Of a DNA stretch of 24,792 nt, positions 7,183 to 15,503 are shown in pieces. This stretch comes from Prevotellaceae bacterium UBA7017 (GTDB lineage Bacteria > Bacteroidota > Bacteroidia > Bacteroidales > Bacteroidaceae). The notes below the pieces were generated by a model, which worked only from the letters and a program-made list of their open reading frames with translations, did no database searches and had not been told where the DNA came from. Numbering within the stretch: position 1 is the first letter of the stretch; each line of letters opens with the position of its first letter. The position numbers and the translations under genes were made by a program. Where the stretch lies: assembly GCA_002449535.1 (NCBI GenBank), contig DJWZ01000002.1, positions 1-24,792 of the forward strand, given 5' to 3'.

Positions 7183-8057
7183 TAGTTGTTTACTTTTCCT
7201 CCTATTTGTTTCATTACATCAATATTAAGGCGCTTGCGATCTGCGTCGCGCCACCAACCCCATTTGTTGAAGTATTTTATAATGCTGACAATGTGGATGA
7301 ACATTAGTCGTAGGTCCTTTCTGGATCCTCTCGTGAATGTATGATATATGGATACTTTTGGATAAAACAAAGTGTCGTATTTCTCATGCATTCGCCTTGT
7401 GAAATCTATATCTTCGGCATAAAGAAAGAAACGTTCATCAAAGAGCCCGATTTCTTTTACTGCATCAATTCGTAAAAACATGAAACAGCCAGACAGGAAG
7501 GACACATTCAAAGTCTTTGTGAAACCAGACTGCGTCAGTTCACACGTTTGATTCCTTCGACGAATCATCCATTCTGGTAGTGCAAACCGGCCTATGATAT
7601 CAGTTGGAGTCGGTAACAATCGTGCCAATCGTTGTATTTGTCCGTTTGGATACATTACTTTAGGCATTATTTGACCAACGTTATGATTTTCGTCCATATA
7701 TTTTTTTAGAGCAGGAATTACTTCCGGTCCGAACCAAACATCAGGATTCACGACAAGATGGTATTCGGAGCCGATTTCCATAGCTGCTTTGAGGGCGACA
7801 TTGTGTCCTCCACCATATCCATTGTTTTTGTGGGGAAGGTACATCAGCTGAAAGCCTTGTGAAACTTTTGTGGCTAATTCTGGCTCTCCCTTTAAAACAC
7901 GTTCAGCAAATTCTTGTAATTCGGACTTCAATTCAAGCATGTCTTCGCTGTGGTCGATAACGTAAACAATATCCACAGGGGAGGCAAACAGACTCCTCAG
8001 AACAGGCTCAAAGTCCAATAAGTGATGGTTGTATGTGACAATAGATGCTGTAATCAT
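7182..8057 (-). CDS. Family 2 glycosyltransferase, rhamnosyltransferase-like
   Basis: This 291-residue GT-A enzyme is of the WbbL/rhamnosyltransferase-like group. It begins ITASIVTYNHH (2-12), has a glycine-rich NNGYGGGHN (78-86) typical of this subgroup, NPDVWF (104-109) as the metal-binding site, FLSGCFMFLR (187-196), and GLFDERFFLYAEDIDFTRRM (204-223) with the catalytic EDID. These are the standard blocks of inverting enzymes that add a deoxysugar to undecaprenyl-linked sugars. No transmembrane segment is seen, so it is likely a peripheral cytoplasmic-face protein. It is the first gene of the four-gene - strand operon. The exact sugar is inference only. Confidence 0.9.
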   Translation of the reverse strand: MITASIVTYNHHLLDFEPVLRSLFASPVDIVYVIDHSEDMLELKSELQEFAERVLKGEPELATKVSQGFQLMYLPHKNNGYGGGHNVALKAAMEIGSEYHLVVNPDVWFGPEVIPALKKYMDENHNVGQIMPKVMYPNGQIQRLARLLPTPTDIIGRFALPEWMIRRRNQTCELTQSGFTKTLNVSFLSGCFMFLRIDAVKEIGLFDERFFLYAEDIDFTRRMHEKYDTLFYPKVSIYHTFTRGSRKDLRLMFIHIVSIIKYFNKWGWWRDADRKRLNIDVMKQIGGKVNN

Positions 8058-8175
8058 CGTGTATATAACGCGTGTACAAATAATTTTATTGTTCTACAAC
8101 TAAAAAAGAAGACCCGAGAAAGGTATGTAAGGCAAAAAAAAGTTAAAACGTTAAAAAAAAAGTACGTAGAGTGCT

Positions 8176-8190
8176 ATTCTCATAGAGAAT
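8176..8190. promoter_or_regulatory. Perfect 15-base palindrome, candidate operator of the efflux operon
   Basis: ATTCTC (8176-8181), a 3-base centre ATA, and GAGAAT (8185-8190) form a perfect dyad ending four bases before the -7 box at 8195. It thus lies in the promoter spacer, where a dimeric repressor would block transcription. No TetR, MarR or other regulator gene lies in the window, so the binding protein is unknown. Confidence 0.45.
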
Positions 8191-8194
8191 TTTG

Positions 8195-8202
8195 TAACTT
8201 TG
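8195..8202 (+). promoter_or_regulatory. -7 box (TAACTTTG) of the RND efflux operon
   Basis: TAACTTTG matches the Bacteroidetes TAnnTTTG element, giving a start near 8209 and a leader of about 68 bases before the ATG at 8277. No TTTG is seen at the -33 position (about 8171-8174), which may mean a weak or regulated promoter. Confidence 0.55.
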
Positions 8203-8276
8203 CACCCCGAAACTAAATGTGTGTCGGAAAGTTTTTCTATGATATTTAGTGATTTGAAAATTATACAAGAATAAAT

Positions 8277-9470
8277 ATGAAAAGATTAATGTTTTTTGTC
8301 GCTGTTGCCGCTTTTTTGGTTTCATGCGGTGGACAGTCGGGTAAACCGAATTTTGGCGATAATGAGTATGCCACTCGAGTTGTTGGTGTTTCCAATGCTG
8401 ATGTAGAAACCTCTTACCCAGCTGTATTCAAGGGGATGCAGGATGTTGAAATTCGTCCGAAAGCATCTGGTTTCATAACTGCAATTATGGTGCGTGAGGG
8501 TGAGAATGTGTCTGCTGGACAAGTGTTGTTCACCATTGATAATGTAACGCAAAAGGCTGCGGTAAATCAAGCGCAGGCGGCAGTTAATTCTGCAAATGCA
8601 GCATTAAATACAGCAAAGTTGACGTATGATAATGCAAAAAAACTACATGCAGCAAATGTCATTGGCGATTATGAACTCCAGTCAAGCAAGAACCATTATG
8701 AGACAGCTCAGGCTGCCTTGGGACAGGCGCAGGCAAGCTTGACATCTGCTCAGGAAGCTCTGTCTTTCTGCACGGTAAAATCTCCAACATCAGGTGTTGT
8801 AGGCTCTTTGCCATATAAGGTGGGAGCATTGGTGAGCTCTTCAATGAATCCAGCATTTACGACTATATCCAATGGCTCTCATGTTGATGTCTATTTCTCT
8901 ATGAACGAGAAAGAAAGCATGGCTCTTATTCGTGAATATGGTTCAATCCAAGAGGCAATAAACCATATGCCCGCTATTCGCCTACAGTTGGCTGATGGCT
9001 CGGAGTATGAGTCACAAGGTAAGGTCGTTAAGGCGTCTGGCGTTATTGATGCGACAACTGGAACGGTAAGCTTTATAGCTGCTTTCCCGAACCCCAAGAA
9101 ATTGATAAAGTCGGGAGGTAGCGGAAAAGTTATTATGCCACATGTCGCAACAAATGCAATCATAATACCGCAAGTCGCAACTGTTGAAATTCAAGATAAG
9201 CATTTTGTCTATATAGTAGGTAAGGATAACAAGGTACGATATACAGAAGTTACTATTGATACCCAAAACGATGGTCAGAACTACATTATAACCTCAGGAT
9301 TGAAAAAGGGTGATAAGATAGTAATTGATGGTGTCTCTTCTTTGCAGGATGGTATGGAGATTAAGCCCCTTACCGAAGCAGAGTATGCAAAGAAGTTGAA
9401 AAAGGCCGAAGAACTCTCTAAGGTACAAGGAGATGGCGTATTTGCAGTAGGCAAAGCATTAAAAGGATAG
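8277..9470 (+). CDS. RND efflux periplasmic adaptor lipoprotein
   Basis: This 397-residue membrane-fusion protein of the AcrA/MexA type bridges the inner-membrane RND pump and the outer-membrane channel. It begins with a lipoprotein signal (FLVSCGG, lipidated Cys17). The first half of the lipoyl/barrel-sandwich domain follows (VEIRPKASGFI, then VREGENVSAGQ), then an alpha-helical hairpin rich in Ala, Gln and Asn (about 92-165, seen as VNQAQAAVNSANAALNTAK). The second lipoyl half is at FCTVKSPTSGVVG, with beta-barrel and membrane-proximal domains to residue 370. It is the first gene of a four-gene operon behind the promoter at 8195, and the pump gene follows after 35 bases. Substrates (drugs, bile salts or lipids) are not evident. 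Confidence 0.93.
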   Translation: MKRLMFFVAVAAFLVSCGGQSGKPNFGDNEYATRVVGVSNADVETSYPAVFKGMQDVEIRPKASGFITAIMVREGENVSAGQVLFTIDNVTQKAAVNQAQAAVNSANAALNTAKLTYDNAKKLHAANVIGDYELQSSKNHYETAQAALGQAQASLTSAQEALSFCTVKSPTSGVVGSLPYKVGALVSSSMNPAFTTISNGSHVDVYFSMNEKESMALIREYGSIQEAINHMPAIRLQLADGSEYESQGKVVKASGVIDATTGTVSFIAAFPNPKKLIKSGGSGKVIMPHVATNAIIIPQVATVEIQDKHFVYIVGKDNKVRYTEVTIDTQNDGQNYIITSGLKKGDKIVIDGVSSLQDGMEIKPLTEAEYAKKLKKAEELSKVQGDGVFAVGKALKG

Positions 9471-9505
9471 TGCTTATACGTAAAAGAATTAAATGAAATA
9501 AAAAG

Positions 9506-12500
9506 ATGAAATTAGATAAATTTATAAATAGGCCGGTGTTGTCAACCGTGATATCGATAGTTATCGTAATCCTCGGTTTCATCGGTTTGGCAACCTTACC
9601 TATTGAACAATATCCAGATATTGCCCCCCCTACGATAACGGTAAGATGCTATTATGCGGGTGCTGATGCAAAGACTGTAGAAAATTCAGTCCTTGCTCCG
9701 TTGGAGGAACAGATAAACGGTGTGGAAGGCATGACGTACATGACCTCTTCTGCAACAAATGATGGCTCTGCTTCTATAACAGTATATTTTGAACAGGGCG
9801 CAAATCCTGATATGGCACAGGTTAATGTGCAAAACCGTGTGTCACAGGCAACAGCCTTATTGCCTTCTGAGGTAACGCAAAGCGGTGTCACAGTACAGAA
9901 ACGTCAGACATCTACGGTGCTTATCATGTCATTGTATTCACCAGATGACCGTTATGACGAGAAATTCTTAGGTAACTATGCCGACATCAATATCATTCCT
10001 GAGATGAAACGTATCAAAGGTATTGGTGATTGTGAGTCTATTGGCTTGAAATCCTATACAATGCGTTTGTGGCTTGATCCAACGAAAATGCATGATTTGG
10101 GATTGATACCTACAGATATCGTTGGTGCTCTTGCTGAGCAGAATATTGAGGCAGCACCTGGTAAGTTTGGTGAACAGAGTGACAAGCAGTATGAATACTC
10201 CATGAAATACACAGGACGTCTTAAGACGCCAGAGGAATTCGGTAATATGATTATTAAGACCGATGATATGGGACGAATTCTTCGTGTAAAAGATGTAGCA
10301 AAGGTGGAAATGGGAGCCCTTTATTACTCTGTGTTGACTCAGCTGAATGGTCATCCCGCCCTCATGATGATGGTTACACAGCGTGCTGGTTCTAATGCTA
10401 CAGCAATTGCAAATGATGTAAAGGCAACAGCGGAGAGACTGTCAAAGAACTTTCCTCCAGGCATGAAGATTAAGGTGATGCAAGATGTTACGGAATTTAT
10501 CGAGGCATCTCAGCATGAGGTGTACAAAACTTTGTTCGAGGCACTCTTGCTTGTGTTTATCGTGGTATTTGTGTTCCTGCAAGACTTCCGTTCTACCTTG
10601 ATTCCTATGATTGCGGTTCCTGTGTCATTGGTAGGTACGATGTTCTTCTTGAAGGTCATCGGCTTCTCGATAAACCTTCTAACCTTGTCTGCATTGGTGT
10701 TGGCAATTGCGATTGTGGTCGATGATGCGATTGTAGTCGTTGAGGCTGTGCATGCCAAACTCGATATGGGATATCGCTCTGCCAAAAAGGCTTCTATTGA
10801 TGCCATGAGTGAGATTGCGGGCGCTATCATATCAATCACTCTTGTGATGTCTGCCGTGTTTGTTCCTGTGTCATTTATGAGCGGTACGACGGGAACTTTC
10901 TATCGTGAATTCGGTTTGACGATGGCTATCTCAATCGTAATCTCTGCTGTTAATGCCTTGACATTGTCACCTGCCCTGTGTGCTATTCTTCTAAAACCAC
11001 ATGGCGGTGATAGCGGTGAAAAAAAACAGAATTTTAAAACTCGTTTCTTTGCAGGATTTAATGCTGCATACGATAGATTACAGAATAAATACCAAAAGGC
11101 GGTTTCTCTCCTTGTTAAAAAATCATGGATTGCAATCGTTGCAGTTGTGATAGGTATCGTTGCATTGTTATCAGAGGCTATGTTTACAAAGACAGGTCTT
11201 GTGCCTGATGAGGATACGGGTACGGTGTTTGTAACAGTGTCAACACCTCCTGGAACTTCTTTGTTGAAAACAGATAAGTTGATGGATGAGGTTCAACGTA
11301 TGTTGGATAATAACCCTGCTATTGACGGATGTATTCGTATTGCCGGATATAACTTTATTGCTGGGCAAGGATCTAACCAAGGAACTTTCGTTGTTAAATT
11401 AAAGCCATTCGACGAAAGAAATCGCTCGGAGTATTCTAGTATGGTTTTGGGTATGATTTATAAGCAAACAGCTGCTATTAAGGGTGCTCAAATTCTGGCT
11501 TTCCAGCCACCTATGGTAACTGGTTTCTCTGCAAATAACGGCTTGTCATTCTCTATGCAGGATCGTACAGGCGGTGATCTGGATAAGTTCTTCAAGGTGA
11601 CGCAGGACTTTATTGCAGAACTTAATAAGCGTCCTGAATTTGCCAACTGTATGACATCTTTTAATTCTTCATACCCTCAGTATCAGATTAACGTAGATGT
11701 TGCAAAGTGTAAACAGGCGGGCATTTCCCCCTCTACCGTGTTAACAACTATGCAGGGATATTATGGCGGCATGTACTCTTCAAACTTCAATAGTTTTGGT
11801 AAACTTTATCGTGTATATGTGCAGGGAGATCCGAAGACACGTGAAGATAAGGCTTCGTTACAGAACATATATGTACGTACACCAAAAGGCATGGCTCCTG
11901 TAAGCGAATTCGCAAATCTGAAAAAGGTATATGGTCCTCAGGTCATTAATCGTTTCAATCTGTTTACAGCCATCAATGTTAACGGTACTCCTGCTGATGG
12001 ATATTCTACAGGTGATTGTATAGCTGCAATGGAAGAAGTCGCTGAGTCGTCTTTGCCTGCGGGATACACATATGAATTCTCTGGCTTGACACGTAATGAG
12101 GCAGAATCTTCCAATACTACAGGTATCGTACTTGTTCTTTGTGTTGTATTCGTTTACCTTATCCTATCTGCGCAATATGAATCATACTTGCTACCATTGT
12201 CGGTGATATTGTCTTTGCCGTTTGGTCTTGCAGGCGCATTCTTGTTTACGAACCTGTTCGGCAAGAACAACGATATCTATATGCAGATTGCACTCATTAT
12301 GTTGGTGGGATTGCTGGCAAAGAATGCCATACTTATTGTACAATTTGCACTTGAGCGTCGTCAGTTGGGTATGGCTATCAGTTGGTCTGCAATTCTCGGT
12401 GCTGCGGCTCGCCTGCGCCCAATATTGATGACCGCCTTGGCTATGATTATCGGTCTGTTCCCTCTTATTGTTACAGGGTTGCCTGGACTCTCTTTGTTCA

Positions 12501-12757
12501 TGGCGCCAGCGGTAGGTGAAAATGGATACGTTACACTTGGTGCAGCAGCTATTGGCGGTATGTTGGTAGGTACGTTCTTGCAAGTGCTTATTGTACCTGT
12601 TCTTTTCGTAATCTTCCAATGGTTGCAGGAGAAGATTAAACCAATTGAGTTCAATGATGAAAATGCAGCTGTAGATTCTGAGTTGCATCAGTATGCTATA
12701 TCTGCAAGTGCTATCAATGAAACAATAAGTGATAGTGATCCACATTATGTAAAATGA
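9506..12757 (+). CDS. RND (HAE1-type) multidrug efflux transporter
   Basis: This is a 1083-residue inner-membrane proton antiporter of the AcrB/MexB class; normal length is about 1040-1080. It has the N-terminal FINRPVLSTVISI helix, large periplasmic loops (pore and porter domains), and a central block of helices with the proton-relay pair D406/D407 in TM4 (AIVVDDAIVVVEAVH) and K939 in TM10 (LLAKNAILIVQFA). All the expected key charges are therefore present. The DAPPTI/YPDIAPP region near 36-43 and the repeated N- and C-halves are typical. The C-terminal tail after residue 1045 is acidic and poorly conserved. The stop TGA overlaps an ATG at 12754 that is not the preferred start of the next gene. 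Specificity cannot be stated from sequence. Confidence 0.95.
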   Translation: MKLDKFINRPVLSTVISIVIVILGFIGLATLPIEQYPDIAPPTITVRCYYAGADAKTVENSVLAPLEEQINGVEGMTYMTSSATNDGSASITVYFEQGANPDMAQVNVQNRVSQATALLPSEVTQSGVTVQKRQTSTVLIMSLYSPDDRYDEKFLGNYADINIIPEMKRIKGIGDCESIGLKSYTMRLWLDPTKMHDLGLIPTDIVGALAEQNIEAAPGKFGEQSDKQYEYSMKYTGRLKTPEEFGNMIIKTDDMGRILRVKDVAKVEMGALYYSVLTQLNGHPALMMMVTQRAGSNATAIANDVKATAERLSKNFPPGMKIKVMQDVTEFIEASQHEVYKTLFEALLLVFIVVFVFLQDFRSTLIPMIAVPVSLVGTMFFLKVIGFSINLLTLSALVLAIAIVVDDAIVVVEAVHAKLDMGYRSAKKASIDAMSEIAGAIISITLVMSAVFVPVSFMSGTTGTFYREFGLTMAISIVISAVNALTLSPALCAILLKPHGGDSGEKKQNFKTRFFAGFNAAYDRLQNKYQKAVSLLVKKSWIAIVAVVIGIVALLSEAMFTKTGLVPDEDTGTVFVTVSTPPGTSLLKTDKLMDEVQRMLDNNPAIDGCIRIAGYNFIAGQGSNQGTFVVKLKPFDERNRSEYSSMVLGMIYKQTAAIKGAQILAFQPPMVTGFSANNGLSFSMQDRTGGDLDKFFKVTQDFIAELNKRPEFANCMTSFNSSYPQYQINVDVAKCKQAGISPSTVLTTMQGYYGGMYSSNFNSFGKLYRVYVQGDPKTREDKASLQNIYVRTPKGMAPVSEFANLKKVYGPQVINRFNLFTAINVNGTPADGYSTGDCIAAMEEVAESSLPAGYTYEFSGLTRNEAESSNTTGIVLVLCVVFVYLILSAQYESYLLPLSVILSLPFGLAGAFLFTNLFGKNNDIYMQIALIMLVGLLAKNAILIVQFALERRQLGMAISWSAILGAAARLRPILMTALAMIIGLFPLIVTGLPGLSLFMAPAVGENGYVTLGAAAIGGMLVGTFLQVLIVPVLFVIFQWLQEKIKPIEFNDENAAVDSELHQYAISASAINETISDSDPHYVK

Positions 12758-12763
12758 AGGAGG
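12757..12763 (+). promoter_or_regulatory. Strong Shine-Dalgarno AAGGAGG that fixes the outer-membrane factor start
   Basis: A perfect AAGGAGG lies eight bases before ATG 12772. It is unusual in Bacteroidetes, which generally rely little on this signal. It argues for ATG 12772 rather than ATG 12754, which overlaps the pump stop and would place extra charged residues before the signal sequence. Confidence 0.65.
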
Positions 12764-12771
12764 AATTTTTA

Positions 12772-14211
12772 ATGAAAAATATAATAGTTAATAAGCGGAA
12801 ACATCTCGTTTCTTCGGCATGTTGCCTATTGCTTGTTGCTTTCTTGATGTCATGCAGTCACGGTAAGAGCTTGTGGTCAAGGTATGAACGTCCAGACAGT
12901 ATTTTGCATGCTACAGCAACAAGTGATGCTTTGCGAGATGCAGCAGCTATAGAAGGTAGTGATAGTGTTGGCTTTGGTGGGGTGAAATGGCAGGATGTAT
13001 TCACCGATCCCCTGTTGCGTGCTCTTATAGAGAAAGGCTTGGAGCAAAATGTTGATATCTTTGCAGCATCTGCCAATATTCAAAAGATGGAGGCAGCATT
13101 AAAAGCAGCTCGACTTGCATTCTTGCCCCAAGTAGCCCTTTCTCCTTCAGGTACTTTGGCAAAAGTAGTAACAGGAGATAAGAAAAGTGATTGGAATAAG
13201 TCATATGCATTACCAATCTCGGCTTCGTGGACGGTTGATATTTTCGGTAATATACTGGCAACGAAACGAGGTGCTGAAGTGCAGTTGGCTATGATGAAGG
13301 ATTACAGGCATGTAACACGTTCTAAAGTTATCTGTGGCATAGCGAACTGCTATTATACATTGTTGATGTTAGATCGTCAGCTTGAGATTCTGAACGATAT
13401 GGAAGCACTGACGGCAGAAACATATCAAATGATGAAATTGCAGAAAGAATTGCGTGGTGCAAAAGAAACAGCAGTCGTATCTGCACAGGCTGCTAATCTG
13501 TCAGTAAAAACACAGATTGTGGATATGAAACGTCAGATAAGTGAGGTGGAAAATACTCTTTCCACTCTTGTCGGCATGCATGCACAGAGTATTTCTCGTG
13601 GTAAGTTGGCTGATCAGAATTTGCCAGATAGTTTTTCTACAGGAGTCGCTATAAATGTTTTGGCATCTCGTCCGGATGTTCATGCGGCGGAGATGACATT
13701 AGCAAATTGCTTTTATGATGTTAAGAAAGCCCAGTCGGCATTTTATCCGAGTCTGAAGATAACAGGAACAGGTTCGTTTACCAATAGCTTGGGTAGTGCT
13801 GTTTCTAATCCTGGACAGTTTCTGGCAAACTTCGTTGGAGCGCTTACACAACCTGTATTCATGAACGGACGCCTGACTGCTCAATTGAAGGCTGCAAAAT
13901 TGTCTTACGAAGTTGCCGAAAAAGATTGGCGTCAAGCAATTCTTGAAGCTGGTGCAGAAGTGTCAGATTGTCTTGTTGAATACAATAGCAGCAAGGAAAT
14001 GAGTGACCTTGAGCGTCAACGGGTTGAGGCTCTTACTAGAAGTGTCGATTATACAATGATGCTTTATAAAATGGGGACATCGACATACCTTGAGGTAATC
14101 TCTGCACAGTCATCGCTGCTTAACGCTGAGATATCACAAGTTACTGATGACTTCAACAAGATGCAGGCAGTAGTTAATCTTTATAGCGCCTTAGGAGGGG
14201 GCAGGGAGTAA
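12772..14211 (+). CDS. TolC-like outer-membrane efflux lipoprotein
   Basis: This 479-residue outer-membrane factor (OprM/TolC family) forms the trimeric exit duct of the RND pump. The start at 12772 is chosen because of the strong ribosome-binding site; the signal then reads MKNIIVNKRK, a hydrophobic core, and the lipobox FLMSCSH with lipidated Cys28. The mature protein shows the two repeated halves of the family, each with a long helical hairpin rich in Ala, Gln, Leu and Glu. Landmarks are SWTVDIFG near 155 and TQPVFMNGRLTAQLKAAK near 360, typical of the family. Two bases separate its stop from lpxA. Confidence 0.92.
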   Translation: MKNIIVNKRKHLVSSACCLLLVAFLMSCSHGKSLWSRYERPDSILHATATSDALRDAAAIEGSDSVGFGGVKWQDVFTDPLLRALIEKGLEQNVDIFAASANIQKMEAALKAARLAFLPQVALSPSGTLAKVVTGDKKSDWNKSYALPISASWTVDIFGNILATKRGAEVQLAMMKDYRHVTRSKVICGIANCYYTLLMLDRQLEILNDMEALTAETYQMMKLQKELRGAKETAVVSAQAANLSVKTQIVDMKRQISEVENTLSTLVGMHAQSISRGKLADQNLPDSFSTGVAINVLASRPDVHAAEMTLANCFYDVKKAQSAFYPSLKITGTGSFTNSLGSAVSNPGQFLANFVGALTQPVFMNGRLTAQLKAAKLSYEVAEKDWRQAILEAGAEVSDCLVEYNSSKEMSDLERQRVEALTRSVDYTMMLYKMGTSTYLEVISAQSSLLNAEISQVTDDFNKMQAVVNLYSALGGGRE

Positions 14212-14213
14212 AA

Positions 14214-14993
14214 ATGAGTAATATTTCAGAAAAGGCTGTTATCAGCCCCAATGCAAAGATAGGAAAGAATGTAACCATATATCCTTTCGTATATATTGAG
14301 GATGATGTGGTTATAGGTGATGATTGCATTATATACCCTTATGTAAGCCTGATGAATGGCACACGAATGGGTCAGGCTAATAGGATTCATCAAAATACAG
14401 TTATTTCTGCTATCCCCCAGGACTTCAACTATCGTGGCGGCAAAACTGTTTGTGAAATAGGAGACGGGAATATTATTCGTGAAAATGTTGTTATCAACCG
14501 TGCGACATATGAAGATGGAAAGACCTTGATTGGAAATCATAACTTTCTTATGGAAGGCGTACATATTTCACACGATGTACACATGGGAAATGAGAATGTG
14601 TTGGGATATGGAACAAAAATCGCTGGTGATGTAGAGATTCACAGTTATACGATCTTCTCATCCAGCGTGATTGCAAATCCAGGTGTGCGTGTAGGAGACT
14701 GTTCCATGATACAATCTGGTTGTAGATTTTCTAAAGATGTGCCGCCATATATTGTTGCGGGTGGACATCCTATAAAATTTGGCGGTATAAACGGACTTGT
14801 TATTGACCAACATGGTATCAATGCAAAGATAAAATCCCATATAGCAAATGCTTACAGACTTGTGTTCCATGGTCAGGATGATATCACAAATGTTTGCAAT
14901 CAAATTGAACAACAGATACAATCAAGTCCTGAAATTGACAATATCGTTAAATTCCTCAAGACGTCTAAACTTGGATTGATTACGAAACTATAG
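14214..14993 (+). CDS. lpxA: LpxA, acyl-ACP--UDP-N-acetylglucosamine O-acyltransferase
   Basis: This 259-residue cytoplasmic enzyme catalyses the first step of lipid A synthesis: transfer of an R-3-hydroxyacyl chain from acyl carrier protein to the 3-OH of UDP-GlcNAc. It has a left-handed beta-helix of hexapeptide repeats over about 1-190 (IGKNVTI, VVIGDDC, and so on). IPQDFNYRGG (67-76) aligns with the E. coli INQDLKY block. The catalytic histidine lies in GVHISHDVHMGN (H120, with H117 nearby), and SKDVPPYIVAGG and the C-terminal helices (ANAYRLVF) follow. By hand alignment the acyl-chain ruler position (E. coli Gly173) seems to be Gly, suggesting long chains. The gene follows the efflux genes by two bases. 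Bacteroidetes often carry lpxA next to lpxC-fabZ, so whether this is the only copy is unknown. Confidence 0.88.
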   Translation: MSNISEKAVISPNAKIGKNVTIYPFVYIEDDVVIGDDCIIYPYVSLMNGTRMGQANRIHQNTVISAIPQDFNYRGGKTVCEIGDGNIIRENVVINRATYEDGKTLIGNHNFLMEGVHISHDVHMGNENVLGYGTKIAGDVEIHSYTIFSSSVIANPGVRVGDCSMIQSGCRFSKDVPPYIVAGGHPIKFGGINGLVIDQHGINAKIKSHIANAYRLVFHGQDDITNVCNQIEQQIQSSPEIDNIVKFLKTSKLGLITKL

Positions 14994-15056
14994 TTAAAAA
15001 AGATTAAAAGAAGGAGGGCTGCATGTACTAATTATAATATTGTAGATTATTTTTTA

Positions 15057-15064
15057 TACCTTTG
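15057..15064 (+). promoter_or_regulatory. -7 box (TACCTTTG) for rplS
   Basis: TACCTTTG at this position, preceded by an AT-rich tract, matches the Bacteroidetes -7 element and predicts a transcript starting near 15071 with a leader of about 70 bases. No exact TTTG occurs at the expected -33 distance. Confidence 0.6.
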
Positions 15065-15082
15065 CAGCCGATTTTCGTTAAC

Positions 15083-15109
15083 GTCACCGCTGGTACTCGA
15101 CTACGTGAC
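15083..15109 (+). other. Hairpin in the rplS leader
   Basis: GTCAC (15083-15087) and GTGAC (15105-15109) can pair around a 17-base loop, inside the predicted 5' leader of the L19 gene. Ribosomal-protein leaders sometimes carry autoregulatory structures, and L19 leaders have been described in Flavobacteria. The five-base stem here is weak support. Confidence 0.3.
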
Positions 15110-15140
15110 ATGGATTAAAAAAACAATAAAATAAAAGAAC

Positions 15141-15503
15141 ATGGATTTAATCAAAGTTGCTGAAGAAGCATTTGCAACCGGCAAGAAGTTCCCTGAATTT
15201 AAAGCGGGTGATACTGTAACTGTCGCTTACAAAATCATCGAGGGTTCTAAGGAGCGTATTCAGCTCTATCGTGGTGTGGTAATCAAGATTTCTGGCCACG
15301 GAGACAAAAAGCGTTTTACAGTACGTAAGATGTCTGGTACTGTGGGAGTAGAGCGTATTTTCCCAATAGAGTCACCTAACATTGATTCTATTGAGGTGAA
15401 TAAAGTTGGTAAGGTACGTAGGGCTAAGTTGTATTACCTGCGTAATCTTACAGGTAAGAAGGCTCGTATACAAGAAAAGCGTATCGGCATTACCGGCGAG
15501 TAA
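15141..15503 (+). CDS. rplS: 50S ribosomal protein L19
   Basis: This 120-residue protein is L19, which lies at the interface between the large and small subunits. The sequence is typical for the family: FKAGDTVTVAYKI near 20-32, IQLYRGVVIKISG (40-52), the conserved basic patch FTVRKMSGTVGVERIFPIES, and KVGKVRRAKLYYLRNLTGKKARI at the end. Length is normal for Bacteroidetes, where the C-terminus is slightly extended. In many bacteria rplS follows rpsP-rimM-trmD, but here it stands alone with its own promoter and leader. Its stop codon overlaps the tadA coding end by 14 bases. Confidence 0.97.
   Translation: MDLIKVAEEAFATGKKFPEFKAGDTVTVAYKIIEGSKERIQLYRGVVIKISGHGDKKRFTVRKMSGTVGVERIFPIESPNIDSIEVNKVGKVRRAKLYYLRNLTGKKARIQEKRIGITGE

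Larger units (their letters stand above)
8058..8276. promoter_or_regulatory. Divergent regulatory region between the GT2-porZ operon and the efflux operon
   Basis: A 219-base AT-rich gap drives transcription both ways. Towards the efflux genes there is a clear -7 box and palindrome (listed separately) and a 5' leader with a weak inverted repeat ACTAAAT (8212-8218) / ATTTAGT (8244-8250). Towards the GT2 the best match is TACCTTTC on the - strand (8118-8125), one base off consensus and without a -33 partner, so that promoter is unproven. Confidence 0.5.

Noticed and set aside
1..8057. Search for insertion-sequence ends, integrase or tRNA that would mark the glycan region as a mobile island
   Set aside because: No transposase, integrase, tRNA or terminal inverted repeat with target duplication was found; low GC alone is not enough.
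15011..15031. A strong AAGGAGG followed by a two-codon frame (ATG TAC TAA) between lpxA and rplS
   Set aside because: It lies upstream of the rplS -7 box and encodes only two residues; nothing links it to attenuation or to a gene. Likely chance or a gene remnant.
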